Origin: Plantactinospora mayteni
GTDB lineage: Bacteria; Actinomycetota; Actinomycetes; Mycobacteriales; Micromonosporaceae
Direction: 5' to 3'
Assembly: GCF_016862935.1 (NCBI RefSeq)
Contig: NZ_BONX01000035.1
Coordinates: 1-64,000, forward strand
Length of the DNA stretch: 64,000 nucleotides
The position numbers were made by a program, and so were the translations under genes. The notes beneath the pieces were generated by a model. It ran no database searches and had not been told where the DNA came from. It saw only the letters and a program-made list of their open reading frames with translations. The first letter of the stretch is position 1. The number at the start of each line of letters is the position of its first letter. Below, piece by piece: positions 25,211-35,042 of the stretch.

Positions 25211-26605
25211 TCAGTCGCCGGAGGCGCGCGGCCGGGACCAGCGGCGGCGGGTGCCCGCGTCCTTCTCCCGGGCCAGCCGGCCGACCAGCCCGAACCGGCT
25301 GACCTGCCGGGGTGCCGCGTCCGGGTCGGCCAGCAGCATGACCACGCTCGCCCCGCCGAGCCGGGCCCGGTCGATGCTGACCGAGCCGCTCGCCTGCTGG
25401 GCGACCCGGCGGGCGATGTCCAGGCCGAGCCCGGTCGAGCCACGGTCGCTGGCGCCCCGGCGCAGCGCCCGGTCCGGGTCGGCGATGCCGGGGCCGGCGT
25501 CGTCCACCCGGACCGCGATGTAGCCGTCCCGGCGGGTGACCGCGACCTCGAACGCGGTGCCCTGCGGGGTGTACCGGAAGACGTTGCCCAGCACCGCGTC
25601 CAGCGCGGCGGCCAGCTCCGCCCGGGGTACCGGCACCGGGATCCGGGTGTGCGCGCCGATCACCCGGTGTGACCGGTTCTGGTCGCCGGCCAGCGCGGAC
25701 CAGAAGACCATCCGGTCCCGGACCACCTCGCTGACGTCGCAGCTACCCGGTGCGGCCTCCTGGGCGACCGTCTTCCGGGTGGTGTTGATCAGTACGTCGA
25801 TCTCGCCTTCCAGCGTCACGATCGCCTGCCGGATCCGGCGGATCGTCCGGCGCCGGTCCAGCTCGGCCGCGCTGAACGAGCCGACGCTGGTGTCGTCGGA
25901 GTCGAGCGCGTCGGCGTCCAGCCGCAGTACGGTCAGCGGGGTACGCAGCCGGTGTGACAGGTCGGCGACGAGTTCCCGTTCGTCGGTGCGGGAGGTGACC
26001 AGCCGGTCCGCCATCCGGTTGAAGGCGTACCCGGCCTCGGCCAGTTCGCGGGGGCCGCTCGGCTGGATCCGTACGTCGAGATCGCCGTCGCCGACGGCCA
26101 GCGCCGCCTGCACCAGGCCCCGGGCCGAGGCGACCGCCTTGCCCGCCAGCCGGTCCACCACGATCACCGAGGCGACCACCAGGCCGATCGCCACCAGGAT
26201 CAGCATCAGCCAGGTGCCACCGGTACCGGCGCTCAGCGCCGCCTCGGTGACGAAGACCTCGACCACCAGCACCCGGCCGGCGACCGGTACAGGTTCGAGC
26301 CGGACCACCCCGCCGGAGACCTCGGCGACCACTGGCGTACCGGTCCGGATCGCCCGGTCGACGTCACCGGCCGCGGCCCGGGGGTTGCCGCCGAGCGACA
26401 GGCCGTGCACGACCGGTGGGTTGCCGGTGTTGCCGGCGGTCGACTCGACGACCCGGCGGATCGCCGCCGGGTCGGCGCTGACCGCCAGCGCGCCGGTGAC
26501 CACGCCGCTGCGCCGGGCCGCCTCGCCGAGCGCGTCCTCCCGGGCGTCGCGTGCCAGCGCCGTGCCGAGCGGGATCAGGAAGGCGAGCGCGACGATGGTG
26601 GTCAT
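25211..26605 (-). CDS. Sensor histidine kinase
   Basis: About 464 aa from ATG 26605 (TTG 26632 is an alternative that would abut the regulator stop). Two membrane helices (TTIVALAFLIPLGTALA and MLILVAIGLVVASVIVV) flank a sensor domain of about 120 residues. A HAMP-like segment and the H box LVADLSHRLRTPLTVLRLDADAL follow, with His in SHRLRTP. The kinase domain has the N box (ALDAVLGNVFRYTP) and G boxes (DDAGPGI, RGSTGLGLDIARR). It pairs with the OmpR-type regulator directly upstream. The stimulus is unknown. Confidence 0.92.
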   Translation of the reverse strand: MTTIVALAFLIPLGTALARDAREDALGEAARRSGVVTGALAVSADPAAIRRVVESTAGNTGNPPVVHGLSLGGNPRAAAGDVDRAIRTGTPVVAEVSGGVVRLEPVPVAGRVLVVEVFVTEAALSAGTGGTWLMLILVAIGLVVASVIVVDRLAGKAVASARGLVQAALAVGDGDLDVRIQPSGPRELAEAGYAFNRMADRLVTSRTDERELVADLSHRLRTPLTVLRLDADALDSDDTSVGSFSAAELDRRRTIRRIRQAIVTLEGEIDVLINTTRKTVAQEAAPGSCDVSEVVRDRMVFWSALAGDQNRSHRVIGAHTRIPVPVPRAELAAALDAVLGNVFRYTPQGTAFEVAVTRRDGYIAVRVDDAGPGIADPDRALRRGASDRGSTGLGLDIARRVAQQASGSVSIDRARLGGASVVMLLADPDAAPRQVSRFGLVGRLAREKDAGTRRRWSRPRASGD

Positions 26606-26634
26606 GCCGGCCCCGAGGTAGGCCAGCGCCAACC

Positions 26635-27324
26635 TCAGTCCGGTACCACCAACCGGAATCCGACCCCCCGCACGGTGCGCAGGTAGCGGGGCTTCGCCGC
26701 GGACTCGCCCATTTTGCGGCGGAGCCAATACAGATGTACGTCGATGGTCTGATCCTCGCCGACCGATGGTTGCCGCCATACCTCCTCCAACAGTTCCCGG
26801 CGGGACACTACCCGGCCGGGCCGTGCCGCGAGATAGGCCAGCAGGTCGAACTCCTTGCGGGTCAGCGCCAGGGGCTCCCCGTCGAGCAGGGCGCTCCGTT
26901 CGCCGACGTCGATCCGCAGCCCGCCGACGGAGTGTACGGCCGGCTCGACCGTCCGGCTCGCCCGGCCGACCCGGCGGAGCACCGTGGTGATCCGGGCGTC
27001 CAGATGGGCGCCGGTGAACGGTTTGACCATGTAGTCGTCGGCGCCGGCCCGGAGCAGCCGGACGATCGCCTGCTCGTCGTCCCGGGCGGTGGCGATGATG
27101 ATCGGCACGTCGGTGATGCCGCGCAGCATCCGCAGCGCGTCGGCGCCGTCCAGATCGGGTAGCCCGAGGTCGAGTACGACCAGGTCGGGGGTTTCGGCGG
27201 CGACCCGGCGGAGGGCGTCGAGCGCCGTACCGACCGCGTGCACCGCATGCCCGCGATCGGCCAGGGAGCGCAGCATGGCGCCGCGTACGACATGGTCGTC
27301 TTCGACCAGGAGGACGGTGGCCAC
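26635..27324 (-). CDS. OmpR-family response regulator
   Basis: 229 aa. The receiver domain (1-115) has the acidic pair EDDH, the phosphoacceptor in VVLDLGLPDLDG and Lys in YMVKPF. The C-terminal winged helix includes LTRKEFDLLAYLAARPGRVV and LRTVRGVGFRLV. It is transcribed just before its partner kinase; the stop of this gene and the kinase start are nearly contiguous, so the two form one operon. Confidence 0.95.
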   Translation of the reverse strand: MATVLLVEDDHVVRGAMLRSLADRGHAVHAVGTALDALRRVAAETPDLVVLDLGLPDLDGADALRMLRGITDVPIIIATARDDEQAIVRLLRAGADDYMVKPFTGAHLDARITTVLRRVGRASRTVEPAVHSVGGLRIDVGERSALLDGEPLALTRKEFDLLAYLAARPGRVVSRRELLEEVWRQPSVGEDQTIDVHLYWLRRKMGESAAKPRYLRTVRGVGFRLVVPD

Positions 27325-27396
27325 CTGATGACCGTACTGCCCATGGCAAGTCGGGTGAATCGGTGCCCGTACGGTGATGGTCGGGTAACGGATGGT

Positions 27397-28548
27397 TCAG
27401 CGGGCCGGCGGCAGTTGCAGCACCCAGCGGTACGCCTGCACCATCCCGGTGTCGAAGCCGGCCGCCGAACCCCAGAGGAAGAGTCGGAAGCGCCGGTAGA
27501 GTGGCTCGCCCCAACGGCGTACGATCTCGTCCCGGGCGTCGTCCAGCCGGCGGGCCCACTCGCGGCAGGTCAGGTAGTAGTTGTGCCGGTCGTCGGTCAG
27601 GTTGAGCAGCTCGAACGGCGAGTGCGCCACGTGCCGCAGATACTGGTGCAGCAGCAGTGGGGCCGAGCCGCCCGGATAGACGTACCGCTTCATGAAGGTG
27701 GAGACGATGTGCTTGCGGCGCATCGCCAGCGCGTCCAGGTAGACCCGGCCGCCGGGGCGGAGCAGTTCGGCGTACTTGCGCAGCGTGGTCTGGTAGTCGG
27801 GCAGGTGCTCGGTGACCCCCATGTTGACGATCGCGTCGTAGCGCTCGCCGGGGGAGTAGCCGAAGATGTGTTCCCGGACCACCCGCACCGGCAGCCGCTC
27901 GCGGTCGAACAGGTCGGTGAGGAAGCGCTCCGACTCCACCGACAGCGTGGTGGTGGTGACCTTCACTCCCTTGCGGGCGGCGTGCTCGCTGAAGGCGCCC
28001 CAGCCGCCGCCGACCTCCAGTACGTGGTCGCCGGGGCCGACCCCGATCGCCTCCAGCGCCAGGTCCATCTTGCGGGTCATCGCGTCTTCCAGCGGCTCGT
28101 CGTCGGAGGCGAAGACCCCCTCGGTGTAGCAGCGGTGCCGGTGGTCGAGGAAGGTCAGGAAGAAGTCGGAGTCCTCGTCGTAGTGGTGCGAGATGGCTCG
28201 GCGGTCGTCCTCCCGCCGGCCGCGCAGCAGCGCCGGCACGAACCGGCCGAGGAAGGCGATCGGATGCCGGTCGGTGAAGAACGACCGCATCCGCAGCGCC
28301 GCCGCCAGGTCGCCATCGACGTCCAGCGACCCCTGTAGGTAGGCGACCGCCACGGCGAACTGATCCAGCGCGGCCAGCGCCTTGGCGCCCCGCTCGTCCT
28401 TGACCACGATGGTGAACTGCGGTTTTCCGGTGCCGAAGGTCCGCACCGGGCCACCGGCCGGGGCCACCGCGAACGGTACGCCCGGCCCGGTGCCGAAGAA
28501 GGTCTGGTATCTACGCTGTAGCGCGCTCACGGCGTCCACGGGTGTCAC
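27397..28548 (-). CDS. Cyclopropane-fatty-acyl-phospholipid synthase-like methyltransferase
   Basis: 383 aa. The SAM-binding motif HVLEVGGGWGAFSEHAARKG is at about residues 177-196, preceded by AISHHYDEDSDFFLTFL, the typical Cfa/CmaA N-terminal motif. YPGGSAPLLL and NYYLTCREWARRLD near the end fit the family. Such enzymes add a methylene or methyl group to unsaturated phospholipid acyl chains at the membrane. The reaction (cyclopropane, methyl branch or other) cannot be told from the sequence. Confidence 0.9.
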   Translation of the reverse strand: MTPVDAVSALQRRYQTFFGTGPGVPFAVAPAGGPVRTFGTGKPQFTIVVKDERGAKALAALDQFAVAVAYLQGSLDVDGDLAAALRMRSFFTDRHPIAFLGRFVPALLRGRREDDRRAISHHYDEDSDFFLTFLDHRHRCYTEGVFASDDEPLEDAMTRKMDLALEAIGVGPGDHVLEVGGGWGAFSEHAARKGVKVTTTTLSVESERFLTDLFDRERLPVRVVREHIFGYSPGERYDAIVNMGVTEHLPDYQTTLRKYAELLRPGGRVYLDALAMRRKHIVSTFMKRYVYPGGSAPLLLHQYLRHVAHSPFELLNLTDDRHNYYLTCREWARRLDDARDEIVRRWGEPLYRRFRLFLWGSAAGFDTGMVQAYRWVLQLPPAR

Positions 28549-28667
28549 GGCGTCAATCTAACGCCGAGGTAGCGGCGCTGGCAGGAGGAAAACGCAGGAC
28601 CGATAGCATCTGGGCAAGCCGATCCCGTCGGCGGCGTCTGATTCGTCCAAGATCGTAAGGAGCCACC

Positions 28668-30701
28668 GTGTCCCAAGCCCGTACCCCCGTCGGTGCCGAG
28701 CCCGTCGTCGTACCGGCCGGGACGACGGCGGCCGAGGCGGTGGCCGCGGCGGGTCTGCCGCACGCCGGCCCCGGGGCGATCGTGGTGGTCCGCGACCCGG
28801 ACGGCCAGCTCCGCGACCTGGACTGGGCGCCCGAGCTGGAGACCGTGGTCGAGCCGGTACGGCTGGACTCCCCGGACGGGCTCAACGTGCTGCGCCACTC
28901 CACCGCACACGTGCTGGCCCAGGCCGTCCAGGACACCTTCCCGGAGGCGAAGCTCGGGATCGGCCCGCCGATCGACAACGGCTTCTACTACGACTTCGAC
29001 GTCGACCGCCCGTTCCAGCCGGAGGACCTCGACCGGCTGGAGAAGCGGATGCAGGAGATCGTCAAGTCCGGCCAGCGGTTCCGGCGGCGCCGCTTCGACA
29101 GCCTGGACGCGGCCCGGACCGAGCTGGCCGACGAGCCCTTCAAGCTCGAACTGATCGAGGTCAAAGGCGCCGGGACGGAAGGCGGCGGGGCCGGCCTGGA
29201 CGCGGGTGAGGTGATGGAGGTCGGTGCCGGTGACCTCACCATCTACGACAACCTGGACGCCGAGAGCGGCAAGGTCTGCTGGTCCGACCTGTGCCGGGGG
29301 CCGCACCTGCCCAGCACCCGGCTGATCGGCGCGTTCAAGCTGATGCGCTCGGCCGCCGCGTACTGGCGGGGCAACGAGCGCAACCCGCAGCTCCAGCGGG
29401 TCTACGGCACCGCCTGGCCGACCCGGGACGCGCTGAAGGCGTACCTGAAGGTGTTGGAGGAGGCGGCCCGGCGCGACCACCGCAAGCTCGGCGCCGAGCT
29501 GGACCTGTTCAGCTTCCCCGACGAGATCGGCTCCGGCCTGGCGGTCTTCCACCCCAAGGGCGGGATCATCCGGCGGGAGCTGGAGGACTATTCGCGGAGG
29601 CGGCACGAGGCGGCCGGCTACGAGTTCGTGAACAGCCCGCACATCACCAAGGCGCAGCTCTTCGAGACCTCCGGCCACCTGCCGTACTACGCCGACACGA
29701 TGTTCCCGCCGATGAGGTTCGAGGGCGCGGAATATTACCTCAAGGCGATGAACTGCCCGATGCACAACCTGATTTTCAAGGCGCGCGGGCGGTCGTACCG
29801 GGAGCTGCCGCTGCGGCTCTTCGAGTTCGGCACCGTCTACCGGTACGAGAAGTCCGGCGTGGTGCACGGGCTGACCCGGGTACGCGGGCTCACCCAGGAC
29901 GACTCGCACATCTACTGCACCCGGGAGCAGATGCCGGGCGAGCTGACCACGCTGCTGGCGTTCGTCCTCGACCTGCTCCGCGACTACGGCCTCGACGACT
30001 TCTACCTGGAGCTGTCGACCCGGGACGACTCGCCGAAGTTCATCGGCTCGGCCGAGGACTGGGCGGAGGCGACCGAGGCGCTGCGTACCGCCGCCGAGGC
30101 GTCCGGGCTCGACCTGGTACCCGATCCGGGCGGCGCGGCCTTCTACGGGCCGAAGATCAGCGTGCAGGCCAAGGACGCGATCGGGCGTACCTGGCAGATG
30201 TCCACCATCCAGGTCGACTTCAACCAGCCGGAGCGGTTCGGCCTGGAATACCAGGCAGCGGACGGCACCCGGCAGCGGCCGGTGATGATCCACCGGGCGC
30301 TCTTCGGCTCGATCGAGCGGTTCTTCGGAGTGCTGACCGAGCACTACGCCGGGGCCTTCCCCGCCTGGCTGGCCCCGGTGCAGGTGGTCGGCATCCCGAT
30401 CCGGGAGGAGCACGCCACCCACCTGCACGGGTTCGTCGCCGCGCTGCGCGCCGAGGGTATCCGCGCCGAGGTGGACACCTCGGACGACCGGATGCAGAAG
30501 AAGATCCGTACCGCTCAGCAGCAGAAGATCCCGTTCATGGCGATCGCCGGGGACGCGGACGTGGACGCCGGGGCGGTCTCGTTCCGCTACCGGGACGGGT
30601 CGCAGCGCAACGGGGTGCCGCTCGCCGAGGCGGTGGCGCACGTCGTGGAGGTGGTCCGGTCCCGGGCCAACACCGGGCCGAGCGCCGAGCCGGTCGGCTA
30701 G
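28668..30701 (+). CDS. thrS: Threonyl-tRNA synthetase
   Basis: 677 aa from GTG 28668 with AAGGAG upstream. It contains the TGS domain, the editing domain ([11 protein letters not shown], with Cys/His ligands in [15 protein letters not shown]), the class II catalytic core with zinc ligand Cys in MNCPMHN, motif 2 ([20 protein letters not shown]), motif 3 ([15 protein letters not shown]) and the anticodon-binding C-terminus. It is essential for charging tRNA-Thr. It begins the block whose order matches that of M. tuberculosis. Confidence 0.98.
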   Translation: MSQARTPVGAEPVVVPAGTTAAEAVAAAGLPHAGPGAIVVVRDPDGQLRDLDWAPELETVVEPVRLDSPDGLNVLRHSTAHVLAQAVQDTFPEAKLGIGPPIDNGFYYDFDVDRPFQPEDLDRLEKRMQEIVKSGQRFRRRRFDSLDAARTELADEPFKLELIEVKGAGTEGGGAGLDAGEVMEVGAGDLTIYDNLDAESGKVCWSDLCRGPHLPSTRLIGAFKLMRSAAAYWRGNERNPQLQRVYGTAWPTRDALKAYLKVLEEAARRDHRKLGAELDLFSFPDEIGSGLAVFHPKGGIIRRELEDYSRRRHEAAGYEFVNSPHITKAQLFETSGHLPYYADTMFPPMRFEGAEYYLKAMNCPMHNLIFKARGRSYRELPLRLFEFGTVYRYEKSGVVHGLTRVRGLTQDDSHIYCTREQMPGELTTLLAFVLDLLRDYGLDDFYLELSTRDDSPKFIGSAEDWAEATEALRTAAEASGLDLVPDPGGAAFYGPKISVQAKDAIGRTWQMSTIQVDFNQPERFGLEYQAADGTRQRPVMIHRALFGSIERFFGVLTEHYAGAFPAWLAPVQVVGIPIREEHATHLHGFVAALRAEGIRAEVDTSDDRMQKKIRTAQQQKIPFMAIAGDADVDAGAVSFRYRDGSQRNGVPLAEAVAHVVEVVRSRANTGPSAEPVG

Positions 30702-30783
30702 CGGCGGGGCGGTTGCCGGTGCGGGCACCCGCCGGGCGGTCCGGGTCGGTCGCGCCGGTTGCGCTGGTCGTAGGATCGTCGGC

Positions 30784-31338
30784 GTGACAGGCGCGGCGCC
30801 CCACGCGGAACTCGGCATGCCCGACGGGCTCGATCGGCTCTGGACCCCGCACCGGATGACCTACATCTCCGGTCCGGACCGGCCGGGGGAGGGGCACGAG
30901 AAGCCGGCCGGCTGCCCGTTCTGCCTCGCCCCGGAACGGGAGGGCGAGGAGAACCTCGTGGTGCACCGGGGCGAGCGGGTCTTCGTGGTGCTCAACCTCT
31001 ACCCGTACAACCCGGGGCACCTGCTGGTCTGCCCGTACCGGCACGTCGCCGACTACACCGAGCTGGACGCCGGGGAGACGGCGGAACTGGCCGACTGCAC
31101 CCAGGCGGCGATGCGGGTGGTCCGGCGGGTCAGCAACGCGCACGGCTTCAACATCGGGATGAACCAGGGCGGGGTGGCCGGCGCCGGCATCGCCGCCCAC
31201 CTGCACCAGCACGTGGTGCCGAGGTGGGGCGGGGACGCCAACTTCATGCCGGTGATCGCCCAGACAAAGGTACTGCCGCAGTTGCTGGCCGACACCCGTA
31301 CCCTGCTCGCCACCGCCTGGGCGAGCACCGCCGGCTGA
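30784..31338 (+). CDS. HIT-domain protein, AP4A phosphorylase-like
   Basis: 184 aa from GTG 30784. The HIT motif is HLHQHVVPRW (histidine triad), with LNLYPYNPGHLLVCPYRHV before it and a Cys pair (CPFC) near residue 40 as in the mycobacterial homologue Rv2613c, an AP4A phosphorylase. It directly follows thrS, as in mycobacteria. It cleaves dinucleoside polyphosphates or related nucleotides; the precise activity is inferred from similarity. Confidence 0.92.
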   Translation: MTGAAPHAELGMPDGLDRLWTPHRMTYISGPDRPGEGHEKPAGCPFCLAPEREGEENLVVHRGERVFVVLNLYPYNPGHLLVCPYRHVADYTELDAGETAELADCTQAAMRVVRRVSNAHGFNIGMNQGGVAGAGIAAHLHQHVVPRWGGDANFMPVIAQTKVLPQLLADTRTLLATAWASTAG

Positions 31339-31369
31339 GCGACGAACGGGGCGTGTGAGCGACGAACGG
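31336..31369. repeat. Stop-codon echo repeat after the HIT gene
   Basis: TGAGCGACGAACGG occurs at 31336-31349, beginning at the stop codon of the HIT gene, and again exactly at 31356-31369, a 20-base period. Confidence 0.8.
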
Positions 31370-31399
31370 CCGGCGGACCTTGTCAGGTCCGCCGGCCGT
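31366..31399. terminator. Bidirectional terminator
   Basis: A perfect 14-base stem (31366-31379 with 31386-31399) and a 6-base loop between the convergent HIT and phytase-like genes. Confidence 0.85.
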
Positions 31400-31422
31400 C
31401 TCCCCCGAGGAGTACGACGAGG

Positions 31423-33753
31423 TCAGCGCCGCTTGAAGACCTTCTTCTCCGGGCCGAGCCGGAGGAAGACCGTCTCGCCCGTGGCGTCCTGCACGGCGTC
31501 GTTGTCGGTGATCGCGTAGACCTGGCCGTCGCCCGCCACGGTCAGCCCCTCCAACTTCTCCTGCGTCCAGCCGTTGGTCGCGCGCAGGTCCGGCAGTACG
31601 TCGTAGGCCAGGGTCTTCGGCAGCACCCGCAGCGGACCCGGCCCGGCGGCGGCCTGCGGCAGCTCCACGGTGTAGATCCGCTTCAGCTTCGCGGCCGGGC
31701 CGTTCAGCTTGTCCCGTTCGATCACCGCCAGCCGGTCGCCTACCACGGTGATCTCGGAGAGCCCGATCCAGTCCCCCGGGGTGCTGGTGGTGCCGATCCG
31801 GTAGCCGAACCAGCTCCAGGTGCCTGCCGCGACGTCGTAGCGGCCGAGCCGGACGACCCCGGTCGGGTCGCCGGCCACCTCGCGTTGCAGCGCCGCCCAG
31901 ACGACCTCCCGGCCCCGCCGGTCGGTGGTCGCGGTGACCCCCTCGAAGCCCTGCTTCGCCAGGCCCGCCGCCACCTCCGCCGGTACCGGCACGACCTGCC
32001 GGGTCACCCCGGCCGCGTCCAGCCGGACGAGCTGGTTGCCGGCCCCGGTGGCGCCCTCGACGGCGAGCCAGAACCCGCCCTGCGGACGGGCGAAGATCCC
32101 CTCGGCGTCGTACCCGACCGGGCTGCCGTCGGCCCCCTGCACCGTCAACGATCCGGTGATCACCGCCGGCGCCGAGCTCGGGTCGACGGTGAGGATCCGG
32201 GTCGGCGAGTACGCCGCGTCGGTCACGCTGTAGAGCAGGTGCGACCTGCCGGGTACCGCCGACAGCGCGCCGAGCGCACCCCAGCCGATCGGCGCCGCAC
32301 CCCCACGGGCCGGCGCGGAGACGATGCTCGGGAAGGCCGGAGTCTCCCGACCCAGCCGGTAGAGGGTCACCGAGGCGCGTACCCCGACCGAGGCGTCGTC
32401 CTCCTCGCTGGAGACCGCCAGCAGGTCCCGCCCGGGGATCGGCAGCAGCCCCTCCGGCCCGTTGGTCGCCGGCAGCACCTGCCGGAACTCGGGTGAGGTG
32501 GGGCGGCTAAGGTCGTAGACGGCGACGAAGTTGCTCCGCTCGGAGCCGACGAAGGCGTACCGGGTGCCGTGGTACTCGGCGACCGCCACGCCCTCCGGCT
32601 CGGTGCCCTTGTTGTCGGCCCGGTCGTCGTTGGCCAGCCCGTAGGTGATGGCGAGCCGCTCGAAGCTGTTGCCGGCGTCCCAGGCCACCTTGCCGGTCCG
32701 GCTGTCAAAGATCGACCAGCCCCGGGTGCCGCCCCGCCAGTCGCCCTCGTTGGCGGTCGCCAGGTAGCGGTCGTCGATCCAGGCGACCGCGTCCGGTTCC
32801 CGGGGCAGGTCCACGATCGAACCGGACGGGTCGATCACGCCGTCGTCGTCGGTGTCGATGCCGGTCACCGTGGCGGTGCCGGCGCTGAACGCCCCGTCGA
32901 TCCGGCCGGTCGGTACGTCCACCAGGACGATCCCGTTGTTCTCCTGGAGCGTCACCGCGAGCTGGTTGCGGCGGTTGATCGAGACGTACTCCGGCTCCGG
33001 GTCGGTCGGCCCGGCCAGGCCGGCGGCCACCAGCGCCGGCAGCGCCGTACCGCCCGGACCGGTCAGGGACACCTTCCGGGTACGCCATCCCGTCGGTGAC
33101 TTCCCGGTCAGGTCGACGAGCTGCACGAAGCCGGCCGGCGCCTGCGGCAGGTCGCCCTCCTCACCACCGGCCGGGGTCACCTCCTCGTCCCGCTCGTTCT
33201 CGATCGCGATCGCCGCGTACCGCTGGTCGGCGCTGATCGCGATCGAGTCGGGCTGGCCGCCGAGGTCGAAGCTGGCCACCCGGTGCCGGTCGGCCAGCCG
33301 GATCACGTCGAGCCGGCCGGACGGGTCGGTGTAGCTGGCGCTGGTGTTCACCACCACCAGCACGTACCCGTCGACCACCGCGACCGAGGTCGGCTCGTCC
33401 TCGGCGTCGCCCAGCTCGGTCAGCGACAGCGTGCCCAGCCCGCGTGGCCGGCCGGCGTCGCCGATGTCCAGGAAACCGATCCGCCGGGCCAGCGCGTCGG
33501 TGTAGATCAGGGTCCGGCCGTCCGCGCTGACCGTCGAGATCTCCGCCACGGTCGGGGTCGCCGGGTCCTCGCCCGCCGGCCGGTTCTGGAACACCGGGTA
33601 GGTGGCGGTCCGGTCGAACGCCAGGCGCTGCTCCGGCCGGTGCCTGTCGGCGGTCCCCGTGCCCGCGCCGGCCACCCCGGCACCGGCGACGGCGATGGTG
33701 CCGGCGGCGACGGCCACCGCGACCAGCGTCGCGTATGTCTTCTTCGAGGGCAT
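31423..33753 (-). CDS. Secreted esterase-like/phytase-like domain protein
   Basis: 776 aa. The N-terminal signal sequence contains ATLVAVAVAAGTIAVAGAGV. The first about 480 residues form a propeller-type region with repeats of DRYLATANEGDW and TEPEGVAVAEYHGTRYAFVG, characteristic of choice-of-anchor I/alkaline phosphatase-like proteins. The C-terminal about 280 residues match the phytase-like 'esterase-like activity' domain (SPVGYDAEGIFARPQGGFWL, WTQEKLEGLTVAGDGQVYAI). It is probably exported and acts on phosphorylated substrates outside the cell. The substrate is inferred only. Confidence 0.85.
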   Translation of the reverse strand: MPSKKTYATLVAVAVAAGTIAVAGAGVAGAGTGTADRHRPEQRLAFDRTATYPVFQNRPAGEDPATPTVAEISTVSADGRTLIYTDALARRIGFLDIGDAGRPRGLGTLSLTELGDAEDEPTSVAVVDGYVLVVVNTSASYTDPSGRLDVIRLADRHRVASFDLGGQPDSIAISADQRYAAIAIENERDEEVTPAGGEEGDLPQAPAGFVQLVDLTGKSPTGWRTRKVSLTGPGGTALPALVAAGLAGPTDPEPEYVSINRRNQLAVTLQENNGIVLVDVPTGRIDGAFSAGTATVTGIDTDDDGVIDPSGSIVDLPREPDAVAWIDDRYLATANEGDWRGGTRGWSIFDSRTGKVAWDAGNSFERLAITYGLANDDRADNKGTEPEGVAVAEYHGTRYAFVGSERSNFVAVYDLSRPTSPEFRQVLPATNGPEGLLPIPGRDLLAVSSEEDDASVGVRASVTLYRLGRETPAFPSIVSAPARGGAAPIGWGALGALSAVPGRSHLLYSVTDAAYSPTRILTVDPSSAPAVITGSLTVQGADGSPVGYDAEGIFARPQGGFWLAVEGATGAGNQLVRLDAAGVTRQVVPVPAEVAAGLAKQGFEGVTATTDRRGREVVWAALQREVAGDPTGVVRLGRYDVAAGTWSWFGYRIGTTSTPGDWIGLSEITVVGDRLAVIERDKLNGPAAKLKRIYTVELPQAAAGPGPLRVLPKTLAYDVLPDLRATNGWTQEKLEGLTVAGDGQVYAITDNDAVQDATGETVFLRLGPEKKVFKRR

Positions 33754-34144
33754 CGTCTCTCCGTTGCTGTCTGACTTGCCGGCTCGGAAGGTCGCACGGG
33801 TGGACGAGCGGCAGCCGGCGCCCAGGTGAACGGCGGGCGAAGAGCGGTCGTTGCCCCGACGGTCACCGCGCTGTCGACCTGCTGCTTAAGGTCATCGGCC
33901 GATCCCGGCCGGCCGTCTCGCTTCGGCGGCGACGGTGACCGGCCACCCTCGGCTGGCCGTCCCGGCATGCTCCGGCGCCGACCGGCCGGCCGACGCCGGC
34001 CCCGTCGGTGGGCTTCGGCGGTGGCACCGTGCTGACCTGGACAACAGAGGCGCTACTGCTCGCCGGTAGCGCTTCTCTTGTCCAGCTCAGCGCGCGGTGG
34101 TGGGGCTGGGCAGCGGCGGTGGTGAGCGGCTGGCGAGACAGCCC
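33754..34144. other. 390-bp gap holding a long hairpin
   Basis: No credible gene. It contains the upstream region of the phytase-like gene and, at 34031-34091, a long imperfect hairpin related to that at 1299-1353. Confidence 0.6.
34031..34091. repeat. Long imperfect hairpin (copy 2 of a palindromic family)
   Basis: 26-base arms (34031-34056 and 34066-34091) pair with three mismatches around a 9-base loop, again with GCGCTAC...GTAGCGC next to the loop. The inner 23 bases of the left arm match copy 1 at 18 positions. It lies 54 bases past the primase-polymerase stop on the minus strand. Confidence 0.75.
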
Positions 34145-35011
34145 CTAGGCGGCGAGGCTGTGCCGGGGATGCCGGTGGCCGGCGCGCAGCCCGGAACGGA
34201 TCGTCCGGGTGGTTTCGTAGCGGCCGAGTCCGCTGCGGTGGGCGGCGTCGGCGAGTACGACGGTGATGTCGTGGTCGTCCAGCAGGTGTAGTGCGGCGAG
34301 CTGGCCGAGGTGGTATGCCGCCCGGTAGAGGGTGGTGTTGCGGGTGCCGGTCACCGCCCCGGCGACGGTGCTGGCCTCGGCGGCGAGCGCGGCGCTGGCG
34401 TACCGGTCGGGGTGGCGTACCCGGTCGGCGGTGCCGATCCCCGGCCGGGTAGGCGGTGCGGGTGGGAAGAGCAGCGCGGTCAACTCCGGCGGGCAGTCGG
34501 CGAGCGGGACGTCCGGCCGGCGGATCCAGCGGTAGTCCCGCCCGCTGGCGTGCCGGGACGGCGGGGCGACGACGTAACCGCCGGCTCCGCGCCAGTCGAC
34601 GCCCGGCAGCAGCCCGCTCCGGTTGCCGGCGCCGGTCGGGCGCAGGTAGAGGTGCCAGCCGCCGGAACCGGTCCGGACCACCGGCCCGGTGATCCGCCGC
34701 TCCCGGACCACGGCGCGCAGCGCGGCGACCCCGTCCGGCGGGTCGACGTCACAGACGTCGAACCGGTCACCGGTACGCAGCGCCAGGTTGGCCCCCGGCC
34801 AGCGGGTCCACCACCGCCGGATCACCTCCGGTCGGGTACTCGCGTCGTGCAGGCCGTGCCGGAGCAGGCTGCGGTGCCAGCGGGGATGCTTACCCGGGCG
34901 GTCGCAGTCGGGCCGGCGGCAACTACAGCCGGTCGCGGTGGGGGAGTGCAGCGGCAGCACGGGTACGCCGACGGCGGCGTACTCCAGGGCGGCGCGCAGT
35001 ATCGGTGTCAT
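34145..35011 (-). CDS. Stand-alone bifunctional DNA primase/polymerase (Prim-Pol)
   Basis: 288 aa from ATG 35011, which has GAGGAGG about 8 bases upstream. The N-terminal half is a Prim-Pol domain: ALEYAAVGVPVLPLHSPTA, a Cys/His cluster (CSCRRPDCDRPGKHPR), the catalytic acidic motif FDVCDVDPPDG, the SGGWHLYLRPT motif and WRGAGGYVVAPPS. The C-terminal part is helical (TRNTTLYRAAYHLGQLAALH). Prim-Pols normally belong to plasmids or integrated elements and are often fused to a helicase. Here there is no helicase, integrase or att site nearby, so it may be a remnant or a domesticated repair enzyme. Confidence 0.85.
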   Translation of the reverse strand: MTPILRAALEYAAVGVPVLPLHSPTATGCSCRRPDCDRPGKHPRWHRSLLRHGLHDASTRPEVIRRWWTRWPGANLALRTGDRFDVCDVDPPDGVAALRAVVRERRITGPVVRTGSGGWHLYLRPTGAGNRSGLLPGVDWRGAGGYVVAPPSRHASGRDYRWIRRPDVPLADCPPELTALLFPPAPPTRPGIGTADRVRHPDRYASAALAAEASTVAGAVTGTRNTTLYRAAYHLGQLAALHLLDDHDITVVLADAAHRSGLGRYETTRTIRSGLRAGHRHPRHSLAA

Positions 35012-35042
35012 CCCGACCTCCTCACCGGCCGGATACCCGTAG

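Noticed and set aside
28549-28667. T-box riboswitch before thrS
   Set aside because: The leader is only about 120 bases and no T-box consensus (TGGNACCGCG) is visible.
28545-30818. A 757-residue minus-strand frame opposite thrS
   Set aside because: Composition is that of an antisense frame and thrS is certain on the plus strand.
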